A stretch of DNA of 25,469 bases from an uncultured Clostridia bacterium (GTDB taxonomy: Bacteria; Bacillota; Clostridia; UBA1381): positions 1 to 25,469 of the forward strand of contig CAJUEZ010000025.1 of the NCBI GenBank assembly GCA_910585485.1, given 5' to 3'. A program made the translations under genes and the position numbers. Below the pieces are notes generated by a model, which was given only the letters and a program-made list of their open reading frames with translations, ran no database searches and was not told the DNA's origin. Positions 1 through 9,300 of this stretch are shown here, piece by piece. Position 1 is the first letter of the stretch. Every line of letters starts with the position of its first letter.

Positions 1-612
1 TGGATTAGGGTCTGATTTTGACATTTTCTTTGTCGGTTCCTGCAAACTCATAACATTCGCTCCGACCTTTGGCAGCATACCCTCGGGTATTTTAAATACA
101 TCGCCGTAAATTGAATTAAATCTCTGTGCAATGTCACGGCATATTTCAATGTGCTGCATCTGGTCCTTGCCGACAGGCACATAATCCGCCTGATACAATA
201 AAATATCAGCAGCCATTAAAACGGGATATGTAAAAAGTCCCGCGTTTATATTTTCAGCGTGTCTTGCAGATTTATCCTTGAACTGCGTCATTCTCTGTAA
301 TTCGCCCATATATGTGTAACAATTAAGTACCCATGCAAGCTCTGCGTGGTTAGGATTATGCGACTGTATGAAAAAAGTGTTTTCCTTGGGGTCTATTCCG
401 CAGGCAATATACAGCGCCAAGAGTTCCAGCGTTCTTTTCCGTAATTCCGCAGGTGTCTGACGTACTGTAATCGTGTGCATATTCATCATTGCGTAAATGC
501 AGTGATAATCCTTTTGCAGATTTACCCACTGGCGTATTGCTCCGAGATAGTTTCCAAAAGTCAAAGTTCCCGACGGCTGTGCGCCGGAAAAGATTATTTT
601 TTTATCGTCCAT
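1..612 (-). CDS. trpS: Tryptophanyl-tRNA synthetase, N-terminal part (cut by window edge)
   Basis: Charges tRNA-Trp with tryptophan in the cytoplasm (class Ic aminoacyl-tRNA synthetase). The visible 204 codons begin MDDKKIIFSGAQPSGTLTFG, where PSGTLTFGN is the TrpRS version of the HIGH motif. The segment GKDQMQHIEICRDIA is characteristic of the family, and the last visible residues contain KMSKSDPNP, the KMSKS ATP-binding loop. The C-terminal anticodon-binding part lies outside the window. I chose the ATG at 612 because AAAGGA sits 9 nt upstream; an in-frame ATG at 621 would directly abut that site. It is the last gene of a same-strand run gltX-glnS-aminotransferase-trpS, 40 nt after the aminotransferase. 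That gap is too short for a T-box leader, so trpS is probably read from upstream. Very sure of identity. Confidence 0.96.
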   Translation of the reverse strand, partial: MDDKKIIFSGAQPSGTLTFGNYLGAIRQWVNLQKDYHCIYAMMNMHTITVRQTPAELRKRTLELLALYIACGIDPKENTFFIQSHNPNHAELAWVLNCYTYMGELQRMTQFKDKSARHAENINAGLFTYPVLMAADILLYQADYVPVGKDQMQHIEICRDIAQRFNSIYGDVFKIPEGMLPKVGANVMSLQEPTKKMSKSDPNP

Positions 613-652
613 TATTTTCATTCCTTTCAGATTATTTAGTGTAAATTATAAT

Positions 653-1849
653 TTACAGCATTTCTGTCAGCACTTCTCCCAGTCTCTTAATACCCTCTTC
701 AATATTTTCCAAAGTTGCTGACGAATAATTAAGTCTAAACATATTTGACGGCGCAAATATGTCTGTGTCAAAATTTGAACCGGGTACAATAGCGACCTTT
801 CTTTCAAGACATTTGTCTACAACCGGTGTAATATCATTGATTGTCGGACATTTACACCACAGGAATATTCCACCCTCGGGAACTACCCATGTCACCTTTC
901 CGGCGGGGAAATACTTTTCCATCGCGCTGACCATCGCTTTGCATTTTTCACCATATAATTTTCTGTTCTTTTCAATATATTTATCAATGTCATACTTCTT
1001 CATGAACTCCACACACATAAGCTGAGTGATCATCGGAGTATGCACATCATTTACCTGTTTCAGCATTTCAATCTTTTCAGAAAGAGGCGCTGGCGCGACA
1101 ATATATCCAAGACGCATACCGGGTGACAGAATCTTTGAGAATGAGCCTGCGTATATTACTCTACCCTCAGTATCAAGCGACTTTATTGTTGGCACGTCCT
1201 CACCGGAAAAGCGTAAATCTCCGTACGGATTATCCTCTAAAATAAGAACGTCATATTTATTCGCTATATCTATCATGCGCTGTCTTTTATTTAGCGACAT
1301 GGTCACTCCTGTAGGATTCTGAAAAGTAGGGATTGTGTAAATCATCTTTACATTTTCATTGTTTTTAAGCGCTTCTTCAAGTTCGTCCATATTCATTCCA
1401 TCATCATCCACAGTCACTCCGATAAGCTGTGATTCATATGCGCGAAACGCGTTTAAGCTTCCTATAAAGCTTGGACTTTCAACAATAATTTTATCACCTT
1501 TATTAAGAACCGCTTTTGCTGTCAAATCTATGCCCTGATTCGCGCCGGTCATAATAAGTATTGAGTCATCATCGCTAACAGCATTTACTTTTGCCGCGCG
1601 TTTTCTCGCACATTCAATCATTTTGGGATAACCGTCCGTTGTTCCGTACTGAAGCGCGAGCGTTGGACTTGTCATAAGAATTTTTCCGGCAATTTTTGAA
1701 AGTTCATCACTTGGAAAAAGTTCAGCGGCAGGATTTCCGCCGGCAAGAGATATAATTTCAGGGTCAGCCATACGCTTAAACATCTCACGGATAGCGCTGC
1801 CCTTCATTGTTTTGACTCTGTCAGCCATGAATTTTGTATAATCTTTCAT
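653..1849 (-). CDS. PLP-dependent aminotransferase, fold type I (2-aminoadipate transaminase/LysN-like)
   Basis: A 398-residue class I/II aminotransferase that uses pyridoxal phosphate to exchange amino groups between an amino acid and a 2-oxo acid. The Schiff-base lysine is K239 in SFSKILSPGMRLGY. LEDNPYGDLRF carries the aspartate/tyrosine pair that holds the cofactor, and SLAGGNPAAELFP near the N-terminus is typical of the LysN/ARO8/MocR-type subgroup. There is no N-terminal winged-helix domain, so it is an enzyme and not a MocR regulator. Substrate cannot be told from sequence; aromatic, branched-chain or 2-aminoadipate activity are all seen in this subgroup. GGAG lies just before the ATG. 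It starts 13 nt after glnS and is followed by trpS, so it is probably cotranscribed with the synthetases, though that does not prove a functional link. Confidence 0.9.
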   Translation of the reverse strand: MKDYTKFMADRVKTMKGSAIREMFKRMADPEIISLAGGNPAAELFPSDELSKIAGKILMTSPTLALQYGTTDGYPKMIECARKRAAKVNAVSDDDSILIMTGANQGIDLTAKAVLNKGDKIIVESPSFIGSLNAFRAYESQLIGVTVDDDGMNMDELEEALKNNENVKMIYTIPTFQNPTGVTMSLNKRQRMIDIANKYDVLILEDNPYGDLRFSGEDVPTIKSLDTEGRVIYAGSFSKILSPGMRLGYIVAPAPLSEKIEMLKQVNDVHTPMITQLMCVEFMKKYDIDKYIEKNRKLYGEKCKAMVSAMEKYFPAGKVTWVVPEGGIFLWCKCPTINDITPVVDKCLERKVAIVPGSNFDTDIFAPSNMFRLNYSSATLENIEEGIKRLGEVLTEML

Positions 1850-1862
1850 TTTTCCAATCTCC

Positions 1863-3530
1863 TTATTTGTTTATCTTTTTCCAGCTATCTTTCAGAGCAA
1901 CTGTCCTGTTGAACACAGGCATTTCCGGTGTTGAATCGGGGTCAACACAGAAATAACCCAATCTCAGGAACTGGAATTTATCGCCTACGCTCAGATTCGT
2001 TAAATTGCTTTCAAGCTTCGCATTTTTCAATACCACCATTGACTCAGGATTAAGATTGTCTGTAAAATCATTAACACCTGTTTCATCAGACGGATTCTCA
2101 ACCGTGAACAATCTGTCATAAAGACGTACCTGCGCGTCAATCGCATGGGCGGCGCTTACAAAATGAATTGTACCCTTTACCTTACGTCCGTCAGGCGCAT
2201 CACCTCCGCGAGTTTCGGGGTCATAGGTACAGTGTACAGCTGTTACGTTGCCGTTTTCGTCCTTATCGCAGCCTGTGCAAGTCACAAAATACGCGCCCTT
2301 TAAGCGCACCTCGCGTCCCGGAGAAAGTCTGAAATACTTTTTCGGCGCCTCCTCCATAAAATCGTCCTCTTCTATATAGAGTTCGCGCGAAAATTCCACC
2401 GTGCGCTTGCCCATTTCAGGGTTTTCGGGATTCACCTCAACCTCTATTTCCTCAACTTGTCCCTCAGGATAATTATCAATTATCAGTTTTATAGGTCTCA
2501 AAACAGCCATCGCGCGCGGCGCGTTTTTATTCAAATCTTCTCTTACACATGCTTCCAAAAGCGCAAAATCAATAACACTATTCGCTTTCGCGACTCCTAT
2601 TCTCTCACAAAAATCACGTATTGACTCAGGCGTATAACCGCGTCTGCGCATACCGCAAAGCGTTGACATTCTCGGGTCGTCCCATCCCGAAACAATACCG
2701 TCTTTTACAAGTCTTAAACAACGTCTTTTACTTGTAAGCGTATAATTCAAATTCATTCTCGCAAATTCAATCTGTCTTGACGGTGCTTCAAAACCCACCT
2801 CACGGAGTACCCAGTCGTACAACGGTCTGTGGTCTTCAAACTCAAGCGAGCACAAAGAGTGAGTAACACCCTCCACAGTATCAGAAATCGGATGAGCGAA
2901 GTCATACATCGGATAAACAATCCACTTATCGCCTGTTCTGTGATGGTGCGCGCGTAAAATTCGGTAGAGTATCGGGTCGCGCATGTTAAGGTTCGGCGAT
3001 GCCATATCTATCTTTGCTCTAAGCACTTTTGCCCCGTCAGGAAACTCTCCCTTTGTCATTCGCTCAAAAAGGTCGAGATTTTCCTCAACACTTCTGTCTC
3101 TGTACGGACTGTTTTTACCCGCCTCAGTCAGCGTACCGCGATATTCGCGTATTTCATCGGGAGTAAGGTCACACACATATGCCTTTCCCTTTTTTATAAG
3201 CTTAATTGCCGCCGCGTATATATCGTCAAAGTAATCTGAAGCGTAAAGTACCTTGTCCCACTTGAAACCAAGCCACTCAATATCCTCTTTTATCGCGTCA
3301 ACATACTCTGTGTCCTCCTTTGTCGGATTTGTATCGTCCAAACGGAGATTACATGTTCCGCCATACTTCTGAGCCATACCGAAATCTATGCTGATTGCCT
3401 TTGCATGACCGACATGCAGATAACCGTTAGGCTCAGGCGGAAAACGCGTCTGCACATGGTCATAAACCTTTTTCTCCAAATCCTTCTCTATAGCTTCCTC
3501 AATAAAATTTTTGCTGATCATATCTTCCAT
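1863..3530 (-). CDS. glnS: Glutaminyl-tRNA synthetase
   Basis: Directly attaches glutamine to tRNA-Gln. From the chosen start the protein is 555 residues, the usual length for bacterial GlnRS. RFPPEPNGYLHVGHAKA (HVGH at residues 39-42) is the HIGH signature in its GlnRS form, and TLTSKRRCLRLVKDG corresponds to the KMSKS-like loop. The C-terminal half has the beta-barrel anticodon-binding domain with features such as FEDHRPLYDW and FVSAAHAIDAQVRLYDRLF. An in-frame TTG lies 9 nt upstream of the chosen ATG but is only 3 nt from the AAAGGA site, whereas ATG 3530 is 12 nt away, so ATG is preferred; ATG 3521 is also possible. It is 110 nt downstream of gltX. GlnRS is not universal in Firmicutes, many of which make Gln-tRNA through GatCAB, so its pairing with gltX is informative. 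Confidence 0.95.
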   Translation of the reverse strand: MEDMISKNFIEEAIEKDLEKKVYDHVQTRFPPEPNGYLHVGHAKAISIDFGMAQKYGGTCNLRLDDTNPTKEDTEYVDAIKEDIEWLGFKWDKVLYASDYFDDIYAAAIKLIKKGKAYVCDLTPDEIREYRGTLTEAGKNSPYRDRSVEENLDLFERMTKGEFPDGAKVLRAKIDMASPNLNMRDPILYRILRAHHHRTGDKWIVYPMYDFAHPISDTVEGVTHSLCSLEFEDHRPLYDWVLREVGFEAPSRQIEFARMNLNYTLTSKRRCLRLVKDGIVSGWDDPRMSTLCGMRRRGYTPESIRDFCERIGVAKANSVIDFALLEACVREDLNKNAPRAMAVLRPIKLIIDNYPEGQVEEIEVEVNPENPEMGKRTVEFSRELYIEEDDFMEEAPKKYFRLSPGREVRLKGAYFVTCTGCDKDENGNVTAVHCTYDPETRGGDAPDGRKVKGTIHFVSAAHAIDAQVRLYDRLFTVENPSDETGVNDFTDNLNPESMVVLKNAKLESNLTNLSVGDKFQFLRLGYFCVDPDSTPEMPVFNRTVALKDSWKKINK

Positions 3531-3532
3531 AA

Positions 3533-3628
3533 TTAACAAAATTCCTTTCCTCTTTCTACAAAGTCCGCAAGAAAATCATTCAAATCTCTGTTTTCGCACA
3601 GGATACCGCGTCTGCAAAAACATTGTGA
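3533..3628 (-). other. Short open stretch between gltX and glnS, status uncertain
   Basis: The 110-nt gap between gltX and glnS holds a 31-codon open frame ending TAA at 3533-3535, five bases before or overlapping the glnS initiation region. It has no ATG. The translated end, LNDFLADFVERGKEFC, looks protein-like, and the first half is cysteine-rich (CFCRRG, then another Cys). The only plausible start inside is a TTG at the Leu of that segment, and I see no matching ribosome binding site. It may be a gene remnant, a leader peptide, or chance. I see no terminator or promoter here, so glnS probably continues from gltX. Confidence 0.2.
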
Positions 3629-3640
3629 TTAGTGATTTTA

Positions 3641-5299
3641 TTAAGCCCGTAAAATTTCTATTGATTCGTCAAAACGTTTCATTACCTCGTCCTTGCCAAG
3701 CACCTGCAATATCTCGTAAAGATCGGGTGTATTGCGTCTTCCTGTTACGGCGACGCGAATTACACCGGCTACGTCACCGACATGTCCCTTGAAATCATCG
3801 GGGTTTTTCTTGTATTCCTTAGGCGCTTTCGCGTAACCTAAATCTACAGCCATATCACGCACTTGCGGGAACCAGTTTTCAGCCGAGTCGTTTTCGTCAT
3901 AAATTTCCTTATATTTTTCAATAATTTCTATCATATCAGCTTTGGACAAATTATCAGCAAAATCACGCTTTCCGTCCCATAATTCAGAGTAAAAATATGA
4001 CACATAGTTTTCCACGTTCGACCATGACGCAATGTCTTTACGCGGCTTTGCATTGCCACGTTCTATTGCAAAAATGGATTTTGCATACTCCTCATCATCC
4101 ACAAGAAGCTTATAAAGCTTATCGTTATTCTCTTGCGACCAATCGGCGACAAGGTCATAGACCTCCTCGGCGCTTAGCTTGCTTATATAGTTTTTGCTTA
4201 CATCCGCAAGTTTTACTATATCAAAGAGAGCGCCGGCTTTACTCATCTTTGAGAATGTGAATTTAAAATCAGCTATATCAGCGTCATTATTGGCAAGGCG
4301 CCAGTCCTCATAATTTGAATTTGCAAGCGTCATCAGATATTCCCATATAGCGCCCTTTGGATACCCCACGCTGCTGTAGTAACTTACAGCCGCCTCCGGA
4401 TCTTTTCTCTTTGAAAGCTTTCTCTTTCCTCCATTTTCCTCTTTCATAATCGGAGAAATATGCGCGTATTTAGGCGGTTTCAACCCGCACAGATAGAATA
4501 GCTGCAAATGAATTGGTACTGAAGAAATCCATTCGTCACCTCGTATAACATGAGTTGTCCGCATTAAATGGTCGTCAACCACGTGAGCGAAGTGATATGT
4601 AGGCGTTCCGTCTTTTTTCAAAAGCACAACATCCATAATATTTTCAGGCATTTCAATTTCACCCTTTATAACATCCTTGAATTTTATACGCTTATCCTCG
4701 CTGCCCGGCGATTTCAATCTGACAACATATTCATCGCCGTTCTCTATTCTTTTCTCAGCTTCCTCAACTGAAATATTACGGTATTTGGCAAACTCGCCGT
4801 AAACACCAGGCAAAAGTTTCATATTCTCCTGCTTTTCGCGTATTTGAGCAAGTTCCTCCTCGCTCATGAAACACGGATATGCCAGCCCTTTTTCTACCAG
4901 TGACTTTACAAACGACTGATAAATCTCAGTACGTCTGCTCTGCATATAAGGTCCATACTCACCCTTTTCTTCCGTTTCGGACAGCATGCCCTCATCAATT
5001 TCTATTCCAAAATCATTAAGTCCTTTTACTATAAGACTTACTCCGTTTTCCACTTCACGCTTTTTATCAGTATCCTCTATTCTCAGATAAAACACACCAT
5101 TTGTGGAGATAGCGGCAGTCTTCTCGACAAATGCCGCAAATAAACCACCGAAATGCAAAAATCCCGTCGGACTCGGAGCAAAACGTGTTACAACCGCTCC
5201 TTCTTCAAGGTTTCGTTTTGGGTACATCATTTCATAGTCTTCAGGCGCCTTTGTAATATTTCCAAATAAAAGCTGAGCCATCTGTTTATTACTGTCCAT
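3641..5299 (-). CDS. gltX: Glutamyl-tRNA synthetase (long clostridial form)
   Basis: Charges tRNA-Glu with glutamate. The start at ATG 5299 (MDSNKQMAQLLFGN) gives 552 residues, longer than the roughly 470-490 of the common bacterial GluRS. VTRFAPSPTGFLHFGGL contains the HIGH motif as HFGG at 49-52, YLRIEDTD follows, and GKRKLSKRKD at 291-300 is the KMSKS loop. HVIRGDEW is the usual conserved stretch between them. AAAGGA lies 12 nt upstream. Codons further upstream stay open to 5347 but include no ATG with a binding site. A consensus promoter sits about 70 nt upstream, so this is the first gene of gltX-glnS-aminotransferase-trpS; the leader is too short for a T-box. With glnS present, this enzyme is likely to be discriminating for tRNA-Glu, but I cannot show that. 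Confidence 0.93.
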   Translation of the reverse strand: MDSNKQMAQLLFGNITKAPEDYEMMYPKRNLEEGAVVTRFAPSPTGFLHFGGLFAAFVEKTAAISTNGVFYLRIEDTDKKREVENGVSLIVKGLNDFGIEIDEGMLSETEEKGEYGPYMQSRRTEIYQSFVKSLVEKGLAYPCFMSEEELAQIREKQENMKLLPGVYGEFAKYRNISVEEAEKRIENGDEYVVRLKSPGSEDKRIKFKDVIKGEIEMPENIMDVVLLKKDGTPTYHFAHVVDDHLMRTTHVIRGDEWISSVPIHLQLFYLCGLKPPKYAHISPIMKEENGGKRKLSKRKDPEAAVSYYSSVGYPKGAIWEYLMTLANSNYEDWRLANNDADIADFKFTFSKMSKAGALFDIVKLADVSKNYISKLSAEEVYDLVADWSQENNDKLYKLLVDDEEYAKSIFAIERGNAKPRKDIASWSNVENYVSYFYSELWDGKRDFADNLSKADMIEIIEKYKEIYDENDSAENWFPQVRDMAVDLGYAKAPKEYKKNPDDFKGHVGDVAGVIRVAVTGRRNTPDLYEILQVLGKDEVMKRFDESIEILRA

Positions 5300-5366
5300 T
5301 ATTCTAATTGTTCCTTTCAAATTAAATCTGTTAGTGTACTTTATCACACTATAACCATTCTATTAT

Positions 5367-5395
5367 ATTATAACTAAAATTCATTCTAATATCAA
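5367..5395 (-). promoter_or_regulatory. Sigma-A promoter for gltX-glnS-aminotransferase-trpS
   Basis: On the minus strand TTGATA (5395-5390), 17-nt spacer, TATAAT (5372-5367). Predicted transcription start is near 5360, giving a leader of about 60 nt before the gltX ATG. Five of six -35 positions and all six -10 positions match consensus. It is the only good promoter I see for this four-gene run. Confidence 0.75.
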
Positions 5396-5545
5396 TGCTT
5401 TTTTGGAATTTTTTCGTATTGTATGAAAATTATTGATAAAGAATGACAAACATTTTTCCGCGCAGGATATAGTTAAGAGTTAAATTATAATGATGACAAC
5501 GAAATTTTATAAAATCCGCCCCGAATCGGCATATCGGCTCAACCG

Positions 5546-5571
5546 AAAAAGAACACCATAAGGTGTTCTTT
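5546..5571 (-). terminator. Intrinsic terminator after the LUD-domain gene
   Basis: AAAGAACACC (5548-5557), loop ATAA, GGTGTTCTTT (5562-5571): a perfect 10-bp stem. On the minus strand it is followed by a run making TTTTT, then CGG. It lies 26 nt after the stop of the LUD gene and upstream of the gltX promoter, so it separates the two transcription units. The rest of 5396-5545 is AT-rich and I see no gene in it. Confidence 0.8.
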
Positions 5572-5597
5572 CTGTTTATGCATTCAGTTTATGTAAT

Positions 5598-6242
5598 TTA
5601 ATAACCCAGTTCCTCCGGAACAAGCACAACTGTAATACGTTTCGGGAAATAGTGACAGCCGTCAACAATGCTTGTTACATTACAAATTCTCGCGTCACAG
5701 CGGCAGTCCGTACACTTTATATTATCGTCAGTCGCGCACGGTGTCTTGTGCGTAATACGTCTCGCGTTCATCGGCGCGATTGACTTAGCTCGCTTTATAC
5801 CGTCCTCGACAGTTTCAACAATCTTATTCACACCTGCGACTATAATAACCTTTTTAGGTCCGAACACTATCTGACTTGTACGATTACCTGTACAGTCAAT
5901 ATTAACAAGCTGTCCGCCCATCGTTACAGCATTAGTGCTCGAAACGAACACATCTGCCGTATAACCCTCTCTGTATTTATCAAGCATCGCTTCAAAATTA
6001 GGAGTGTTGTATCGGTCAATAAATTTATACTTGTCGCTTCTGATTTCGTCAAGTATGCCTGTTTCGTTCAGCGTCACACTGCCGCCTACGGCAATAGTTG
6101 AACCCTCCGGTATCATGTCCATAACAATTTTCTTCGCGTCCTCCTTATCCTTTGCCATAACCGCGCCAAAATCACGCTCCTCAAGCACCTTAATAAGGTC
6201 TGCTATCTTTCTTTCGTTTGCCCATTTCTGTACTGCGTCCAT
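5598..6242 (-). CDS. LUD-domain protein (lactate utilisation LutC/YkgG-like)
   Basis: A 214-residue LUD-domain protein of the single-domain clostridial type. Residues about 45-150 hold the family core: GSTIAVGGSVTLNETGILD, then ADVFVSSTNAVTMGGQLVNID, then KKVIIVAGVNKIVETVEDGI. The C-terminus has a cysteine cluster (CATDDNIKCTDCRCDARIC), which could bind metal or an Fe-S cluster; this is inference. LUD proteins relate to LutB/LutC of lactate oxidation in Bacillus, but the partners LutA and LutB are not nearby, so a lactate role is not supported here. Start ATG 6242 has GGAGGA 7 nt upstream. It follows mfd by 37 nt but has its own promoter overlapping the mfd end and its own terminator, so it is probably an independent unit. 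Confidence 0.85.
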   Translation of the reverse strand: MDAVQKWANERKIADLIKVLEERDFGAVMAKDKEDAKKIVMDMIPEGSTIAVGGSVTLNETGILDEIRSDKYKFIDRYNTPNFEAMLDKYREGYTADVFVSSTNAVTMGGQLVNIDCTGNRTSQIVFGPKKVIIVAGVNKIVETVEDGIKRAKSIAPMNARRITHKTPCATDDNIKCTDCRCDARICNVTSIVDGCHYFPKRITVVLVPEELGY

Positions 6243-6271
6243 TTAAAATTCCTCCTTAACGTTTTTATTTA

Positions 6272-6300
6272 ATTATACCTTATTCCTCATGGTTTTGCAA
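6272..6300 (-). promoter_or_regulatory. Promoter for the LUD-domain gene, inside the mfd 3' end
   Basis: TTGCAA (6300-6295), 17-nt spacer, TATAAT (6277-6272) on the minus strand. The -35 matches four of six consensus bases and the -10 all six. It overlaps the last mfd codons and puts the transcription start near 6265, about 23 nt before the LUD ATG. Confidence 0.5.
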
Positions 6301-9300
6301 ATCCTTTATAAAAGATAATAAATCATTTACAATCTCAAGTATTTTTTTATGCTCGCCGCGCATTGCGAAGCTTATAACAGGCTTTTCGCCCGAAAGCAGT
6401 TTTATGCGCTTAGGGTATGCTCTGTCCATACCCATGACAAGATTCGCGTCCACATAATGCTCGTCAAATTTGAGCAAAAGCGCGTCCGCAGTCTGGGATA
6501 TTTCAAAGATTCCGACCTCTTTCGCCGGCATTTTCATCGCTGCGATATCTATAATATTCTGCACCGCCTTCGGAATGTCGCCAAAACGGTCGATAAGTTC
6601 GTCTTCAATCTCAAACTTATCGTCCTGTGTTTCGATAGACGCGATTTTTTTATACATATCAATACGCTGATTATGGTTTCTGATATAGCTTTCGGGAAGA
6701 TAAGCGTCTATGCTGATGTCAATAGTCACCTCCGCCTTATCCTCCGTCTTTATTCCCTGAGCCTCGTTTACACTCTCTTTTAACAGTTTGCAGTACATAT
6801 CATATCCTACAGCGTCCATATGCCCGTGCTGCTCAGGTCCTAAAATATTACCCGCGCCTCTTATTTCCAAATCTCGCATAGCAATTTTAAAGCCTGAGCC
6901 AAACTCCGTAAACTCCTTTACAGCTCGAAGTCTTTTAGAGGCTATATCTGACAATATTTTGTCACGATGATACGTAAGATAGGCATAAGCGGCACGATTT
7001 GAGCGTCCCACTCGTCCTCGCAGCTGATAAAGCTGTGCCAAGCCCATTTTGTCAGCATTTTCGATTATTATAGTATTTGCGTTCGGAATATCAAGTCCCG
7101 TTTCAATAATCGTCGTGCAGACAAGCACGTCTGTCTGACCGTTTACCATATCATACATTATATCTTCAAGTTCGTCTTCTTTCATTTTCCCGTGACCTAC
7201 CGCCACATGTATATCAGGGAACATGGACTTTATCCATTCCGCCTTGCGGTGAATCCCCTGTACTCGATTATACAGATAAAACACCTGTCCGCCGCGGGAA
7301 AGTTCGTTCCTTATAGCATCTGCTATAACCGTTTCATTATCCTCCAAAACGTACGTCTGGACAGGATAGCGGTTTTCCGGCGGCTCAGTCAACACGCTCA
7401 TGTCTCGCACGCCCGTCATTGCCATGTGGAGTGTGCGCGGTATCGGAGTAGCCGTCATAGTAAGAACATCGACATTTTGCTTAAGTTCCTTTAATCGCTC
7501 TTTATGCGCCACACCGAAACGCTGTTCCTCGTCTATTATTAAAAGTCCTAAATCCTTAAATTCCAAGTCCTTGGAAAGTATGCGGTGAGTTCCGATAATT
7601 ATGTCTATCTCGCCCGTTTTCAGCTGCTTTAATATCCTTTTCTGCTCTGCCGCGGTACGGAAACGCGAAAGCATTTCCACTCTTATCGGAAAGTTTTCCA
7701 TTCGCTTTAAAAAGGTTTCATAATGCTGCATGGCAAGTATCGTTGTCGGGCACAGATACGCAACCTGCTTTGAGTCGCCCACAGCCTTGAACGCGGCACG
7801 CAAAGCAACCTCCGTCTTGCCAAAGCCGACATCGCCGCAAAGAAGTCTGTCCATAGGTTTTTCCTTCTCCATATCAGACTTGACCTCTTCTATTGAACGA
7901 AGTTGGTCCTCCGTCTCCTGATAGGCGAAAGTATCTTCAAACTCTCTCTGCCAAGGTGTGTCCGAACTGTAGGCAAATCCTTTTGCTTTTTCCCTTTCTG
8001 CATACAGCGCGACCAGTTTTCTCGCAAGTTCCTCCGTGGACTGCTTAACCCGCTGCTTAGTCTTGCTCCAGTCACTTCCTCCCAAACGGCTGAGTTTCAA
8101 CTTCTTATCGGCATTACCAACATATTTATAGAGAATATTAAGCTGGTCTATCGGAATATACAAAGAGTCCGTCCCATGATACTGTATTTTCAGGTAATCC
8201 TTTGTCGTTCCGTTTACAGTCATTTTCTGCGTTCCCATATACTGACCTATACCATGCGTCTGATGAACAACATAATCACCTACGCTTATATCGGTATAAT
8301 TCTTTATGCGGTTCGCGTTTTCGACCTTGCGCCGTCTGCGGCTCTTTTTATTCTCAAAAATTTCATGGTCGGAAACAAGTACAAACTTAATTTCAGGATA
8401 CTCAAATCCCTTGTTAAGCTCGCCGCGTATTATGACGGTCTCGCCCTGACGAAAATCTATCTTTTCCGTATTCTCGGCAAAGATAAATCTCGCGCGTATT
8501 CCCTTATCAACAAGCACTCCAGCAAGATTCTCACCTCTTCCGCGCGTGGAGCATAATATGACGGATGTATAGTTTTTGCTCTGCCAGTTCCGCAAATCTT
8601 CATATAGATATTCAATTTTGCCATGAAAAGATACTGTCGTTTTTGTGACAAAGCTTTCGAGATGTTTATACTTAAACTCGCCTCCCGAATGTGAAAGCAC
8701 GTCAAGCGATATAAGTTTTTTCTCCGACAGTTCCTTTACCCTTGATAAATAGTCACAGTAAAACTTATCTTTATAGACGCCGAGTATTCTCTTTTCCTTA
8801 AGTTCCGCTACAGCCTCATTTTTCTCCCATTCAAAGCTTTTGCCTCGCTCGCTTATGCGCTTAGGGTCTATAATAAAAACAAGGTCGTCTTGCGAAAAAT
8901 AATCCGTCAATGACGGTATATCCTCATACAAAAGTGACACATACTTATCTATAGACGGAAAATATCGCGTTTCTTTAAGACTCTCTATATCCGCGTTTGT
9001 TGTTTCTATAAACACGGATTCATCGCTCTTTTTACGCTTCGCGCTCTTCACTCTTTTTTCAAGCTCGGCTATAAGCGCGTCACGCTTCAAGTCAGTAATG
9101 ACTGCCTCTCTGACAGGCACAACGACAGCCTCGTCAACTTTATCCATGGAGCGCTGAGTATATATGTCAAACTCACGTATTGAATCAGTTTCATCGTCAA
9201 AAAATTCAATTCTGTACGGATTGTCATTACCCGGCGGAAAAACATCAAGGATACCGCCGCGTATGGCGAACTGTCCCATGCCTTCTATACTGTCCTCGCG

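Noticed and set aside
613..652. Possible T-box leader before trpS
   Set aside because: The gap is only 40 nt, far too short for a T-box specifier and antiterminator. The gltX leader, about 60 nt, is also too short.
5396..5545. Possible small RNA or plus-strand promoter in the LUD-gltX gap
   Set aside because: AT-rich with scattered -10-like words but no paired -35 and no terminator other than the one assigned to the LUD gene.
7903..8556. 217-codon plus-strand frame inside mfd
   Set aside because: It lies wholly opposite intact mfd codons and matches no family I recognise; no promoter or binding site.
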